13,201 nucleotides of DNA from JAYZDF01 sp036337945 (GTDB lineage Bacteria; Myxococcota; Kuafuiibacteriia; Kuafuiibacteriales; Kuafuiibacteriaceae). The stretch is taken from positions 1 to 13,201 of the forward strand of contig JAYZDF010000014.1 in assembly GCA_036337945.1 (NCBI GenBank), read 5' to 3'. Positions 6,647 through 13,201 of this stretch are shown in pieces. Both the position numbers and the translations under genes were made by a program. A model generated the notes under the pieces. That model had not been told where the DNA came from and did no database searches. It was given only the letters and a program-made list of their open reading frames with translations. The stretch's first letter is position 1. Every line of letters begins with the position of its first letter.

Positions 6647-8019
6647 CAGTTCTCGATTTCCTTCTTCAAACATTCGGCGATCTCATGAGCAAAGCGGCTG
6701 GTCGCATCGGGTTTCGGCCCTTCAACCATCACCCGCGCTTTCTTTTCCGTGCCGCTGTAACGCACGAGAACGCGCCCTTCGGCGGCCAGTTCACTCTCAA
6801 TTTTGGAGATGAGGGCCCGCGTTTTTTCCAACGTATCGAGTGGAGGCTTAGCCGAAACGTTCACATTCACTAATTCTTGTGGCACCGGCTCAAATACTTG
6901 CGCAAGCTCAGATAATTTTTTGCCACTTCGCACCAAGACTTCGAGAACCCTTAGCCCCGCAATGCAGCCGTCACCCGTTGAAGACATATCCAAAAAGACC
7001 AAATGACCAGACTGTTCACCACCGAAGCCGTACCCTTCGCGCCGCATACACTCAACGACGTAACGATCACCCACATTGGTGCGGACGACTTTCCCACCAA
7101 AGGGTTGCAAACTGCGCTCAAGGCCACAGTTAGACATGACGGTAGCAACAACTGTGTTTTTGGGTAGCAGGTTTTTTTCAAGAAGGTCTTTACCACAAAT
7201 GGCCATGACGGCGTCGCCATCGACCACATGTCCCTTTTCATCGACGACTATCAAGCGGTCAGCATCCCCATCCAAAGCGAGGCCAAGGTCAGCACTTGTT
7301 TCAAGAACCATTCTCTTCAGCCACTCAGGATGAGTCGCGCCGCATCCCGCATTAATGTTGCGACCATTTGGGTCGACACCGATTTTAACAACTTCAGCAC
7401 CGAGCTCTTCGAAGATTGCAGGGCCGACTTTATACCCTGCCCCATTCGCACAATCGACAACAATTTTAAGCCCATCCAGGCGTAGTGAACTGTCGAAAGA
7501 AGATTTAGCGTATTGGATATAACGTCCCCGAGAGTCCTCGAGCTTGTTGGTTTTACCAATTTTTATCGCAGTCGGCCCCTTACGAACTAATTCCTCAGAA
7601 TCGAGCATTGATTCAATTTCTGCTTCGATACCATCATCTAGCTTGAAACCGTCTGGGCCGAAGATCTTGATTCCGTTGTCTTGAAAAGGATTGTGCGATG
7701 CGCTGATAACGACGCCAGCATCGGCCCGCATTGTTTTCGTCAAAAAGGCAACCGCTGGTGTTGGTAAGGGCCCAACTAGACAAACATCTACACCCATAGA
7801 GCAAATGCCGCTCGACAGCGCAAACTCCAACATATAGCCCGATACTCGAGTGTCTTTACCGATTACAATCTTGTGGCGATAATCACCGCGCAGACTCATT
7901 TGCGCGATTGCGCGACCGAGTTTCAGTGCTACTTCCGGGATCATGGGATATTCGTTTGCTACGCCACGTATCCCGTCTGTCCCAAAAAGTTTCCGAGTAA
8001 CTTCTACGGGTTTATTCAC
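6646..8019 (-). CDS. glmM: Phosphoglucosamine mutase GlmM
   Basis: GlmM converts glucosamine 6-phosphate to glucosamine 1-phosphate, feeding UDP-GlcNAc synthesis for peptidoglycan and LPS. All four alpha-D-phosphohexomutase domains are present. KLFGTDGIRG (10-19) opens the protein. The active-site loop is VISASHNPFQDNGIKIFG, with phosphorylated Ser108. The metal-binding loop is DGDADR (250-255). The sugar-specificity loop is GGEQSGH (333-339). The C-terminal phosphate-binding loop is RYSGTEKKARVMVEG (420-434). The usual Pro after GTE is Lys here. Length is 457 residues, slightly above the usual ~445-450. I prefer GTG 8019 because GGGA lies 5 nt upstream and the N-terminus fits the family. TTG 8034 would add five residues and give a 4-bp TTGA overlap with folP, which is also plausible. 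The gene is coupled to pdxJ by a TGATG junction. Confidence 0.96.
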   Translation of the reverse strand: MNKPVEVTRKLFGTDGIRGVANEYPMIPEVALKLGRAIAQMSLRGDYRHKIVIGKDTRVSGYMLEFALSSGICSMGVDVCLVGPLPTPAVAFLTKTMRADAGVVISASHNPFQDNGIKIFGPDGFKLDDGIEAEIESMLDSEELVRKGPTAIKIGKTNKLEDSRGRYIQYAKSSFDSSLRLDGLKIVVDCANGAGYKVGPAIFEELGAEVVKIGVDPNGRNINAGCGATHPEWLKRMVLETSADLGLALDGDADRLIVVDEKGHVVDGDAVMAICGKDLLEKNLLPKNTVVATVMSNCGLERSLQPFGGKVVRTNVGDRYVVECMRREGYGFGGEQSGHLVFLDMSSTGDGCIAGLRVLEVLVRSGKKLSELAQVFEPVPQELVNVNVSAKPPLDTLEKTRALISKIESELAAEGRVLVRYSGTEKKARVMVEGPKPDATSRFAHEIAECLKKEIEN

Positions 8020-8030
8020 AGTATTCCCGT

Positions 8031-8876
8031 TCAATCACAGATTCGGGCACGGACGCAAGCATCCACAACTGCCAGCACATCCTTGGTTTCCTCAACATCA
8101 TGCACCCGCACTATACTAACTCGCTGACTCGCAGCTAATGCAACACTCGCAGCGCTTGCCATCAGTCGGCCATCGACCGGTTTCCCGGTGAGATGCCCAA
8201 GAAAAGACTTGCGGCTCGTCCCGACAAGTACGGGTAGCCCGAGCGAATTAAAGTCCTCCAGATTCGCCAAAAGCTGACAATTTTCTTCAACGGTTTTCCC
8301 AAATCCAAACCCTGGGTCGATCATCAAATTTTCTTTTGGGATGCCAGCTTGAACTGCGAGTTCAACCGACTGAGAGAGAATTTCACACACGGCATGCACA
8401 ACTCCACCCTCGTATGTCCACTCGCCTTGCTGCATTCTCCTGGGAATATCGCGGGTTTGCATTATAATATACCCGCTAGAATATTTGGCTACGACCTCGC
8501 GAATGTTCGGGTCGAAATGGCCGCCTGAAATATCGTTGATCACTTCAACGCCCATATCGAGCGCAACTTGAGCCACTTTTGACTTATTTGTATCGACAGA
8601 CAATGGGACTTTTCCTTGCAAGCCCCTAATCACAGGAACAATCCGCCTTAGTTCTTCGTCTTCGGAAACCAATTCGGCCCCGGGTCTAGTACTTTCCCCA
8701 CCAATGTCAATAATATCTGCACCCTGAGCGCGCAACTCTAGCCCCTTAGCGATGGTAAGGTCGGGCTCGACAAAGTGTCCGCCATCGGAAAATGAGTCGG
8801 GCGTAACATTTAGAACCCCCATCACCAGCGTTCTGCTCGTGTATTCAGGGAAAAGATTCTTCCAAAAGGATGACAT
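8031..8876 (-). CDS. folP: Dihydropteroate synthase FolP
   Basis: FolP joins 6-hydroxymethyl-7,8-dihydropterin diphosphate to p-aminobenzoate, giving dihydropteroate in folate synthesis; it is the sulfonamide target. The 281-residue protein has the TIM-barrel signatures in order: VMGVLNVTPDSFSDGG (18-33), DIIDIGGESTRPGA (54-67), PLSVDTNKS (Asp95), INDISGG (Asn114, Asp115), DPGFGFGKTVEEN (187-199), VLVGTSRKSFLG (Lys223) and IVRVHDVEET (Arg257, His259). One loop is unusual: the family's MHMxG-type segment reads MQTRD (139-143), so the common His is Gln and the Gly is Asp. This does not remove the main substrate-binding residues, and the protein is probably active. The ATG at 8876 lacks a strong Shine-Dalgarno (AGG only). 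It is the first gene of folP-glmM-pdxJ, with the promoter presumably in the 108-bp gap upstream. In many relatives cdaA and ybbR lie between folP and glmM; here they are absent. Confidence 0.96.
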   Translation of the reverse strand: MSSFWKNLFPEYTSRTLVMGVLNVTPDSFSDGGHFVEPDLTIAKGLELRAQGADIIDIGGESTRPGAELVSEDEELRRIVPVIRGLQGKVPLSVDTNKSKVAQVALDMGVEVINDISGGHFDPNIREVVAKYSSGYIIMQTRDIPRRMQQGEWTYEGGVVHAVCEILSQSVELAVQAGIPKENLMIDPGFGFGKTVEENCQLLANLEDFNSLGLPVLVGTSRKSFLGHLTGKPVDGRLMASAASVALAASQRVSIVRVHDVEETKDVLAVVDACVRARICD

Positions 8877-8984
8877 AGGCCTAAGCTACATAAGTACAAT
8901 TTGAGTGGCCAGTAGATATTTTTATCTTACATAGGGCAAACGACCTACGACAAGTCGCATCCCATTCGTCAATATAGAATACAG
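8877..8984. promoter_or_regulatory. Divergent promoter region between folP and the EF-hand-like gene
   Basis: This 108-bp AT-richer gap separates two divergent starts. Reading toward folP, TTGTCG (8953-8948) and TAAGAT (8929-8924) are 18 bp apart and could be -35/-10 boxes, placing the start site about 40 nt before the ATG. Reading the other way, TATAGA at 8973-8978 resembles a -10 but lies only 6 nt before the ATG at 8985 and has no clear -35. That would imply a nearly leaderless transcript. Both are consensus-by-eye calls. Confidence 0.32.
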
Positions 8985-9833
8985 ATGAGCGGCAAACCTT
9001 TCGCACCGATTGAAGATCTGAGCCTTCGCCGCGCCGCGTTTGCTGTCGAACAGATGTGTCCTGGAGGAATAGAACGCGAAGGTTGTGGGGTCGTTTCTCT
9101 CGACGACCTGAGGCGAGGTCGACGGAAGCTCGACGGCATCTTGAAACGGAACGGACTCAAGGCCGAACAAAAGCAGAATTACGAAAATCTAATCAAGAAG
9201 ACCCGAGCCCTCAAAGAGTTCATCATCACTGAAAGTGCTCAAGCTGCAATCTATCTGGCTCAAAAGGAATATCGCCTTCCGCCGAGATTACGTAGTGCGG
9301 CTATAGAGATTGATTTTTGCTTTGGGGATCGCGACGGTCAACTGAGCGCTGAAGATATCAATGAAGCTCGAAGGAGATACGGCATGGTTCGCGGACCCGT
9401 AGGCTGGAATCGGATTCTTCTTACGGATGAGATTGAGCGAAGATTATTTCCAAACCGCACGCTGAGCACGACAGAGGGCTTGAGGCTACTCCCTGAAGAC
9501 TGGCTGACAGACCGACCCGACCCTTTATCACGGCTAAAGAAAGTGATGACTCATCTGGACGATGGCGCTCTCGCACGAACGTATGCGGATATCGCGGCGA
9601 GACTCGCAACGCTCGCCGAAAGGGACCCTCGGTCCGAATTATCACAGGTCTTCGAAAGCGCACTACAAACCCTTGCTCAAGAAATCCGCTCGCGAGACAG
9701 CGTGAGACCAACAATCACCGACATCGCTCGAATCGGATGTGAAGATCCCGAAATCAAGGCGGCTCTAAGCACTCCCATCGAGATGTCGCGCAAACTTCGA
9801 CCAGAATCGTTGATTTCAAAATATTTGAACTGA
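8985..9833 (+). CDS. Unrecognised protein with two degenerate EF-hand-like segments
   Basis: I do not recognise this 282-residue protein. It has no signal peptide or membrane segment and is rich in Arg and Glu, so it is probably cytoplasmic. Residues 30-41 (EREGCGVVSLDD) and 113-124 (FGDRDGQLSAED) both follow the EF-hand loop spacing: acidic positions 3 and (second copy) 5, Gly at 6, hydrophobic at 8, Ser at 9 and Asp at 12. Each copy deviates, with Glu1/Cys5 in the first and Phe1 in the second. Their flanks are alike too (LRRAAFAVEQ...RRGRRKL and LRSAAIEID...NEARRRYG), suggesting an internal duplication. The C-terminal half (about 180-282) is helical, including YADIAARLATLAERD and SQVFESALQTLAQEI. 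ATG 8985 is preceded by ATACAG, with no real Shine-Dalgarno. It stands alone on the plus strand, divergent from folP and convergent with ftsH, interrupting a normally compact housekeeping group. Calcium binding is only a possibility. Confidence 0.78.
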   Translation: MSGKPFAPIEDLSLRRAAFAVEQMCPGGIEREGCGVVSLDDLRRGRRKLDGILKRNGLKAEQKQNYENLIKKTRALKEFIITESAQAAIYLAQKEYRLPPRLRSAAIEIDFCFGDRDGQLSAEDINEARRRYGMVRGPVGWNRILLTDEIERRLFPNRTLSTTEGLRLLPEDWLTDRPDPLSRLKKVMTHLDDGALARTYADIAARLATLAERDPRSELSQVFESALQTLAQEIRSRDSVRPTITDIARIGCEDPEIKAALSTPIEMSRKLRPESLISKYLN

Positions 9834-9848
9834 TGACTTGATATCGGT

Positions 9849-9895
9849 CGGCGCGAAGTTGCGGAGCCTGCGGGATATTTCACCCGCACACGCCG
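9849..9895. repeat. GC-rich hairpin between convergent genes
   Basis: Two nested inverted repeats lie after the EF-hand-like gene: CGGCG (9849-9853) with CGCCG (9891-9895), and TGCGGG (9869-9874) with CCCGCA (9883-9888) around an 8-nt loop. No T-run follows on the plus strand, so it is not a classic intrinsic terminator. It could still halt or stabilise the 3' end of the plus-strand transcript. Confidence 0.4.
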
Positions 9896-9904
9896 AAGCT
9901 TTGG

Positions 9905-9924
9905 AAAAAAATGGCTGAGAAGCC
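9905..9924 (-). terminator. Possible intrinsic terminator of ftsH
   Basis: Read on the minus strand, 16 nt after the ftsH stop, GGCT-TCTC-AGCC forms a small hairpin immediately followed by A and seven T residues (9911-9905 as A on the plus strand). The stem is only 4 bp, so it is weak, but the T-run and position favour termination. It would separate ftsH from folP. Confidence 0.45.
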
Positions 9925-9940
9925 CTAGGCGGAAAACGAA

Positions 9941-11887
9941 TTAGGCTTCGCCGGGATTGGGAGGAGGAAAGGCATCCAGGATACCAGGACGCTCCTTGGT
10001 TTCTTTTGCTTTCTTTGCGTCATCGGCGGCACGAACCTGCTCTGGCGTTTGCAGATGCTTTCGCTCTGGCTTCGGACGCGAAAGAGGTTCACCAGCAATC
10101 AACTGATCAATCTCTTTGCCATCCAAGGTTTCGTACTCGTGCAAGGCGTCGGCCATACGTTCGAGCTTGTCGCGATTATCTCTCAGCAAGTTCATCACAC
10201 GCTCATATTGATTTGTGATGATGCCGCGGATTTCATCGTCGATTTGCTGCGCTGTGGACTCCGAATAATTATCGGCGGTCGCCATTTCGCGCCCAAGAAA
10301 GACTTGCTCATCTTTCTTACCGTAGGCGACGGGGCCGAGTGTCTCACTCATGCCCCACTCGCAAATCATTCGGCGAGCCATATCTGTCGCGCGCTCAATG
10401 TCATTACCCGCGCCGGTCGTAAAATCATTGAAAATGAGTTCTTCCGCCGCACGGCCGCCCATGAGAATACAAATGTCGTGGAGAGCTGAGGTCTTGTTCT
10501 TCGAATAACGATCATCTGCGGGAAGTTGCTGAGTAAGCCCCAGAGCACGGCCACGTGGAATAATCGTCATTTTGTGCACCGGGTCTGTACCCGGAAGCAG
10601 GCGAGCCACCAGAGCATGTCCTGATTCATGAACAGCTGTATTCCGCTGCTCCGCCTCACTCATGACCATCGATTTCCTTTCGGCACCCATGATGACCTTA
10701 TCTTTCGCCTTCTCAAAGTCGACCATGCGAAGTTTGTCTCGATCTTGATGGGCCGCAAGCAGCGCCGCTTCATTCACAAGGTTTTCAAGGTCTGCACCTG
10801 AGAAACCGGGCGTCCCGCGAGCGATAACTTCAAGTTCGACATCTTCATGGAGCGGCGTTCGTCGACTATGCACTTCAAGAATGCCTTTACGTCCACGTAC
10901 GTCTGGTCGAGCAACAACAATGCGTCGATCGAAGCGTCCGGGGCGAAGAAGTGCGGGGTCGAGAACGTCAGGACGGTTCGTCGCCGCTACCAGAATGACC
11001 CCGTCGTTCGATTCAAAACCGTCCATTTCGACGAGGAGCTGGTTTAAGGTTTGTTCACGTTCGTCGTGACCGCCACCAAGACCGGCTCCACGATGGCGCC
11101 CTACCGCGTCGATCTCGTCAATGAAGATAATGCATGGCGCGTTCTTTTTGCCTTGCTCGAATAAGTCACGAACACGGCTCGCTCCGACACCAACGAACAT
11201 TTCGACGAAGTCTGAACCCGAGATAGAGAAGAAGGGCACAGCAGCCTCGCCCGCAATCGCGCGAGCGATAAGAGTCTTACCGGTCCCGGGTGGGCCCATC
11301 AACAAGACGCCTTTCGGGATTCGACCACCAAGCCGAGTAAATTTCTTAGGGTCGCGAAGAAATTCGATAATCTCTTCAACGTCGTCTTTCGCCTCTTCCA
11401 CACCTGCTACATCAGCAAACGTAATCTTATTCTGGCTTTCGTTCATGAGCTTCGCCTTTGATTTACCGAAACTCATCGCCTTGCCGCCGCCCGATTGAAG
11501 CTGACGCATGAAGAAGAAGAAGATGGCTACCATGAAAATCATAGGCAACCAGGTAATGAGAATTGATTGCCAAAAGCCACCTGTCTCTTTCTCTACGACC
11601 TTGAATTGTACTTCGTGTTCCGCGAAGAGCTTTTCAACGGAATCGGAGAAGACACCTACCGTTTTAAAGGTCCGATCGTCTTGCAGCTTCCCGCGAAAGG
11701 TTGCCGTTTGCCGCCCAGTCATTTCGACGGTGACCTCTTTGACGTTTCCTTCGACCACGTGCTTTTTGAATTCAGCGAAGATCGGGTTATCTTTTGGCGC
11801 TTGTTGGGTGTCTACGATCTGGTAGATCATGTAGAACATCAACAGGAGTGCGCCCCATAGAACGATTGTCTTTTGGCTTTGCCTCAT
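9941..11887 (-). CDS. ftsH: ATP-dependent zinc metalloprotease FtsH
   Basis: FtsH is a hexameric inner-membrane AAA+ protease that extracts and degrades misfolded membrane proteins and some regulators. The 648-residue product has every expected part. TM1 is at about 7-25. The periplasmic domain (about 30-105) ends before TM2 at 107-127 (ITWLPMIFMVAIFFFFM). The AAA+ domain has Walker A GPPGTGKT (198-205), pore motif FVG (231-233), Walker B IIFIDEID (253-260) and the second region of homology ATNRPDVLDPALLRPGRFDR (302-321). The peptidase domain has zinc motif HESGH (420-424; Ser where HEAGH is commoner, ligands kept) and probable third ligand Asp496 in GNDIERAT. The C-terminal tail (about 603-648) is Lys/Glu/Pro-rich and ends PPPNPGEA. 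ATG 11887 begins directly before TM1. GAAG lies about 7 nt upstream. It is 78 bp downstream of tilS, as in many bacteria, and the two may be cotranscribed. The next gene downstream is convergent. Confidence 0.98.
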   Translation of the reverse strand: MRQSQKTIVLWGALLLMFYMIYQIVDTQQAPKDNPIFAEFKKHVVEGNVKEVTVEMTGRQTATFRGKLQDDRTFKTVGVFSDSVEKLFAEHEVQFKVVEKETGGFWQSILITWLPMIFMVAIFFFFMRQLQSGGGKAMSFGKSKAKLMNESQNKITFADVAGVEEAKDDVEEIIEFLRDPKKFTRLGGRIPKGVLLMGPPGTGKTLIARAIAGEAAVPFFSISGSDFVEMFVGVGASRVRDLFEQGKKNAPCIIFIDEIDAVGRHRGAGLGGGHDEREQTLNQLLVEMDGFESNDGVILVAATNRPDVLDPALLRPGRFDRRIVVARPDVRGRKGILEVHSRRTPLHEDVELEVIARGTPGFSGADLENLVNEAALLAAHQDRDKLRMVDFEKAKDKVIMGAERKSMVMSEAEQRNTAVHESGHALVARLLPGTDPVHKMTIIPRGRALGLTQQLPADDRYSKNKTSALHDICILMGGRAAEELIFNDFTTGAGNDIERATDMARRMICEWGMSETLGPVAYGKKDEQVFLGREMATADNYSESTAQQIDDEIRGIITNQYERVMNLLRDNRDKLERMADALHEYETLDGKEIDQLIAGEPLSRPKPERKHLQTPEQVRAADDAKKAKETKERPGILDAFPPPNPGEA

Positions 11888-11965
11888 ATTCTTACTTCGT
11901 GACGACCGATTTCCGCTCGCCTTCTCCTAACTCTATGCTTGCAAGTCCTTAGCTCGACCGCAAGA

Positions 11966-13054
11966 TTACTGTCCAGATGTTCGACACATCCAAACATGCT
12001 TCGTGTCTTCAGTGACCAGGGCCCGTGCTGATCTCACTAGCCCCGGCACCCAAAGCACCTGTTCCATCTCGTCAACCAATACCATGAATGTCGCTCTTTG
12101 CTCTCGGGGTATTTTCGCGTCTACGAATACATCCTGAAGCTTTTTACGTCCGACCATTCCCAATGGCTGTATCCGATCTCCGGGCCTAGGGAATCTGATA
12201 TAAACCCTAACAAGCTCGGAGGCATCAAATACCGCCGTGTTGGCATTGGCTGGTAGGCTTTCTCCAACCCACTCTCGCCTCTCTATGTGAAAGGCAGAAC
12301 GGCTATGATCAATAACTTTTGAATTCGGTGACTTATTCACCTCTGAACTCGAAAATCTGCTTAATTTCTCAGCGCCTTTCTCCGACGACTGTGTTTCACT
12401 CCCATTCAGTTGTTTTCTAATCTCCGATGCCAATCGCGCGAGTCGCTGCCGCAATCCGCTTCGATACCGGGTTTCCATTAAGGGGAGGAGCTCTTTGCGA
12501 ATTCTATTTCTCAGATAATGAGGTTCACGGTTCGTCCAATCGTCCCTCCATTTTAGATTTCGAGATTTGGCATAACGAAGAATTTCATTCTTGGAGATAT
12601 CGAGAAGCGGACGGAGAACGTCATCTCTTGCTGGGGATATCCCTGCTAAAGTAGGCCAATGCGTCCCCCTGACCAAATTGAGCAGCACAGTCTCTGCTTG
12701 GTCGTCTTGATGATGAGCCGTCAGGATAAAATCAGCGCCCGCCGCCGTTTTCTGCCTGCGGAGCGCAGCATACCGAGCGGTTCGAAGCGAAGCTTCATCG
12801 GTCGGTCCAATGGGTAGTCGCGTAGCAAGAAACTCGATTCCTTGCGCGTTACACCAAGTCTCTACCCACTTCGCATCGCTAGAGGATTCATCTCGAACTG
12901 CATGATCAACATGACCAACCACCACAGCCCCGAGTCCTAGACACTCGATAACAGCATCTGCAAGAACCATCGAGTCGATGCCGCCTGAGCACGCTACCAG
13001 AACTCGCTTCGCCGAATGCTCAATAAGAGCGGACTGAACTGCCGAGAGTAGCAC
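11966..13054 (-). CDS. tilS: tRNA(Ile)-lysidine synthetase TilS
   Basis: TilS attaches lysine to C34 of the CAU-anticodon tRNA-Ile with ATP, making lysidine so the tRNA reads AUA codons and accepts isoleucine. The 362-residue protein has the N-type ATP pyrophosphatase PP-loop SGGIDS (23-28), GHVDHAVRDESSSDAKWV (47-64), AHHQDDQAETVLLNLVRG (113-130), RPLLDISKNEI (148-158) and the DDWTN...YLRNRIRKELLPLM stretch (171-193). Residues about 217-250 are a Ser/Lys/Glu-rich, low-complexity linker. The C-terminal TilS domain follows (FPRPGDRIQPLGMVGRKKLQDVF, 288-310; VPGLVRSARALV, 336-347). It is shorter than the 432-residue E. coli enzyme but within the family range. The start is GTG 13054: an in-frame TAA lies 27 nt upstream (the eighth codon before the GTG is CGT, preceded by TAA), no ATG or TTG intervenes, and no Shine-Dalgarno is evident. 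A strong hairpin upstream suggests tilS starts its own transcript. Confidence 0.96.
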   Translation of the reverse strand: MLLSAVQSALIEHSAKRVLVACSGGIDSMVLADAVIECLGLGAVVVGHVDHAVRDESSSDAKWVETWCNAQGIEFLATRLPIGPTDEASLRTARYAALRRQKTAAGADFILTAHHQDDQAETVLLNLVRGTHWPTLAGISPARDDVLRPLLDISKNEILRYAKSRNLKWRDDWTNREPHYLRNRIRKELLPLMETRYRSGLRQRLARLASEIRKQLNGSETQSSEKGAEKLSRFSSSEVNKSPNSKVIDHSRSAFHIERREWVGESLPANANTAVFDASELVRVYIRFPRPGDRIQPLGMVGRKKLQDVFVDAKIPREQRATFMVLVDEMEQVLWVPGLVRSARALVTEDTKHVWMCRTSGQ

Positions 13055-13079
13055 GGCTTTAATGTAGCAAAGTTCACGT

Positions 13080-13119
13080 TAAATACGAACGCCAAGTTGA
13101 TGAATCAACCTGGCGTTCG
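13080..13119 (-). terminator. Strong hairpin, probable terminator of the gene entering from the right
   Basis: Positions 13086-13101 and 13104-13119 are near-perfect inverted repeats: 16 positions pair on the minus-strand RNA with one G-U wobble (CGAACGCCAGGTTGAT with ATCAACTTGGCGTTCG). The stem is followed there by TATTTAA, a modest T-rich tail. It lies 36 nt beyond the stop of the partial gene at 13156 and only about 30 nt before tilS, so it probably separates the two transcripts. On the plus strand the same stem has no T-run. Confidence 0.65.
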
Positions 13120-13155
13120 CGCATAGAGAAGGTCCCTTACGGGATTGTGGAGGTT

Positions 13156-13201
13156 TTACTGTTGCTGGGCAATACGAACCGCAAGCTGTGAAGCCACTGG
13201 C
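13156..13201 (-). CDS. C-terminal end of an unidentified gene (5' end outside window)
   Basis: The last 14 codons read PVASQLAVRIAQQQ, then TAA. A strong terminator-like hairpin starting 36 nt further on supports this frame as the real 3' end. Another frame stays open past the hairpin but is Cys-rich and less natural. The fragment is too short to assign a function. Confidence 0.45.
   Translation of the reverse strand, partial: PVASQLAVRIAQQQ

Noticed and set aside
8922..9170. Minus-strand frame opposite the start of the EF-hand-like gene
   Set aside because: It is short, has no family resemblance and no ribosome-binding site, and runs through the divergent promoter region; a shadow of the plus-strand gene.
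13081..13201. Alternative open minus-strand frame through the right-edge hairpin
   Set aside because: It is Cys/Pro-rich, crosses a strong hairpin and ends at a TAA close to tilS. The frame ending at 13156 just before the hairpin is more natural.

Overview
The window looks like chromosome from a Myxococcota-type (former 'deltaproteobacterial') Gram-negative bacterium of medium GC content. Two things suggest this. The minus strand carries the housekeeping order tilS - ftsH - folP - glmM - pdxJ, a common arrangement in that group. Next to it lies an envelope cluster of two paralogous outer-membrane beta-barrel proteins and two exported TPR proteins, resembling the GltA/GltB/GltC outer-membrane module of Myxococcus gliding motility. 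The taxonomic placement is inference from gene content, not a database match.

Layout, left to right. Positions 1-3938 (minus strand, read right to left) hold beta-barrel 1 (3938-3210), beta-barrel 2 (3207-2326), a TPR protein (2323-800) and, after a 134-bp gap, a second TPR protein with a very basic N-terminus (665-1) that runs off the left edge. The first three genes are separated by only 2 bp each, so they are almost certainly one operon. A 252-bp divergent intergenic region (3939-4190) leads to an unrecognised, probably all-helical cytoplasmic protein on the plus strand (4191-5861). This gene converges on pdxJ.

Positions 5912-8876 hold folP, glmM and pdxJ (read right to left), tightly packed and probably cotranscribed. 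They serve folate, UDP-GlcNAc/peptidoglycan and pyridoxal phosphate synthesis. A divergent plus-strand gene (8985-9833) separates them from ftsH. It encodes an unrecognised protein with two degenerate EF-hand-like segments that look like an internal duplication. Next come ftsH (11887-9941; membrane AAA+ protease) and tilS (13054-11966; tRNA-Ile lysidine synthetase). At the right edge lie a strong hairpin and the last 14 codons of another minus-strand gene.

The housekeeping genes are complete and carry their main catalytic motifs. No tRNA or rRNA gene, insertion sequence, CRISPR array or phage gene was seen. The parts most worth following up are the Glt-like module, the polybasic exported TPR protein and the two unrecognised plus-strand genes.
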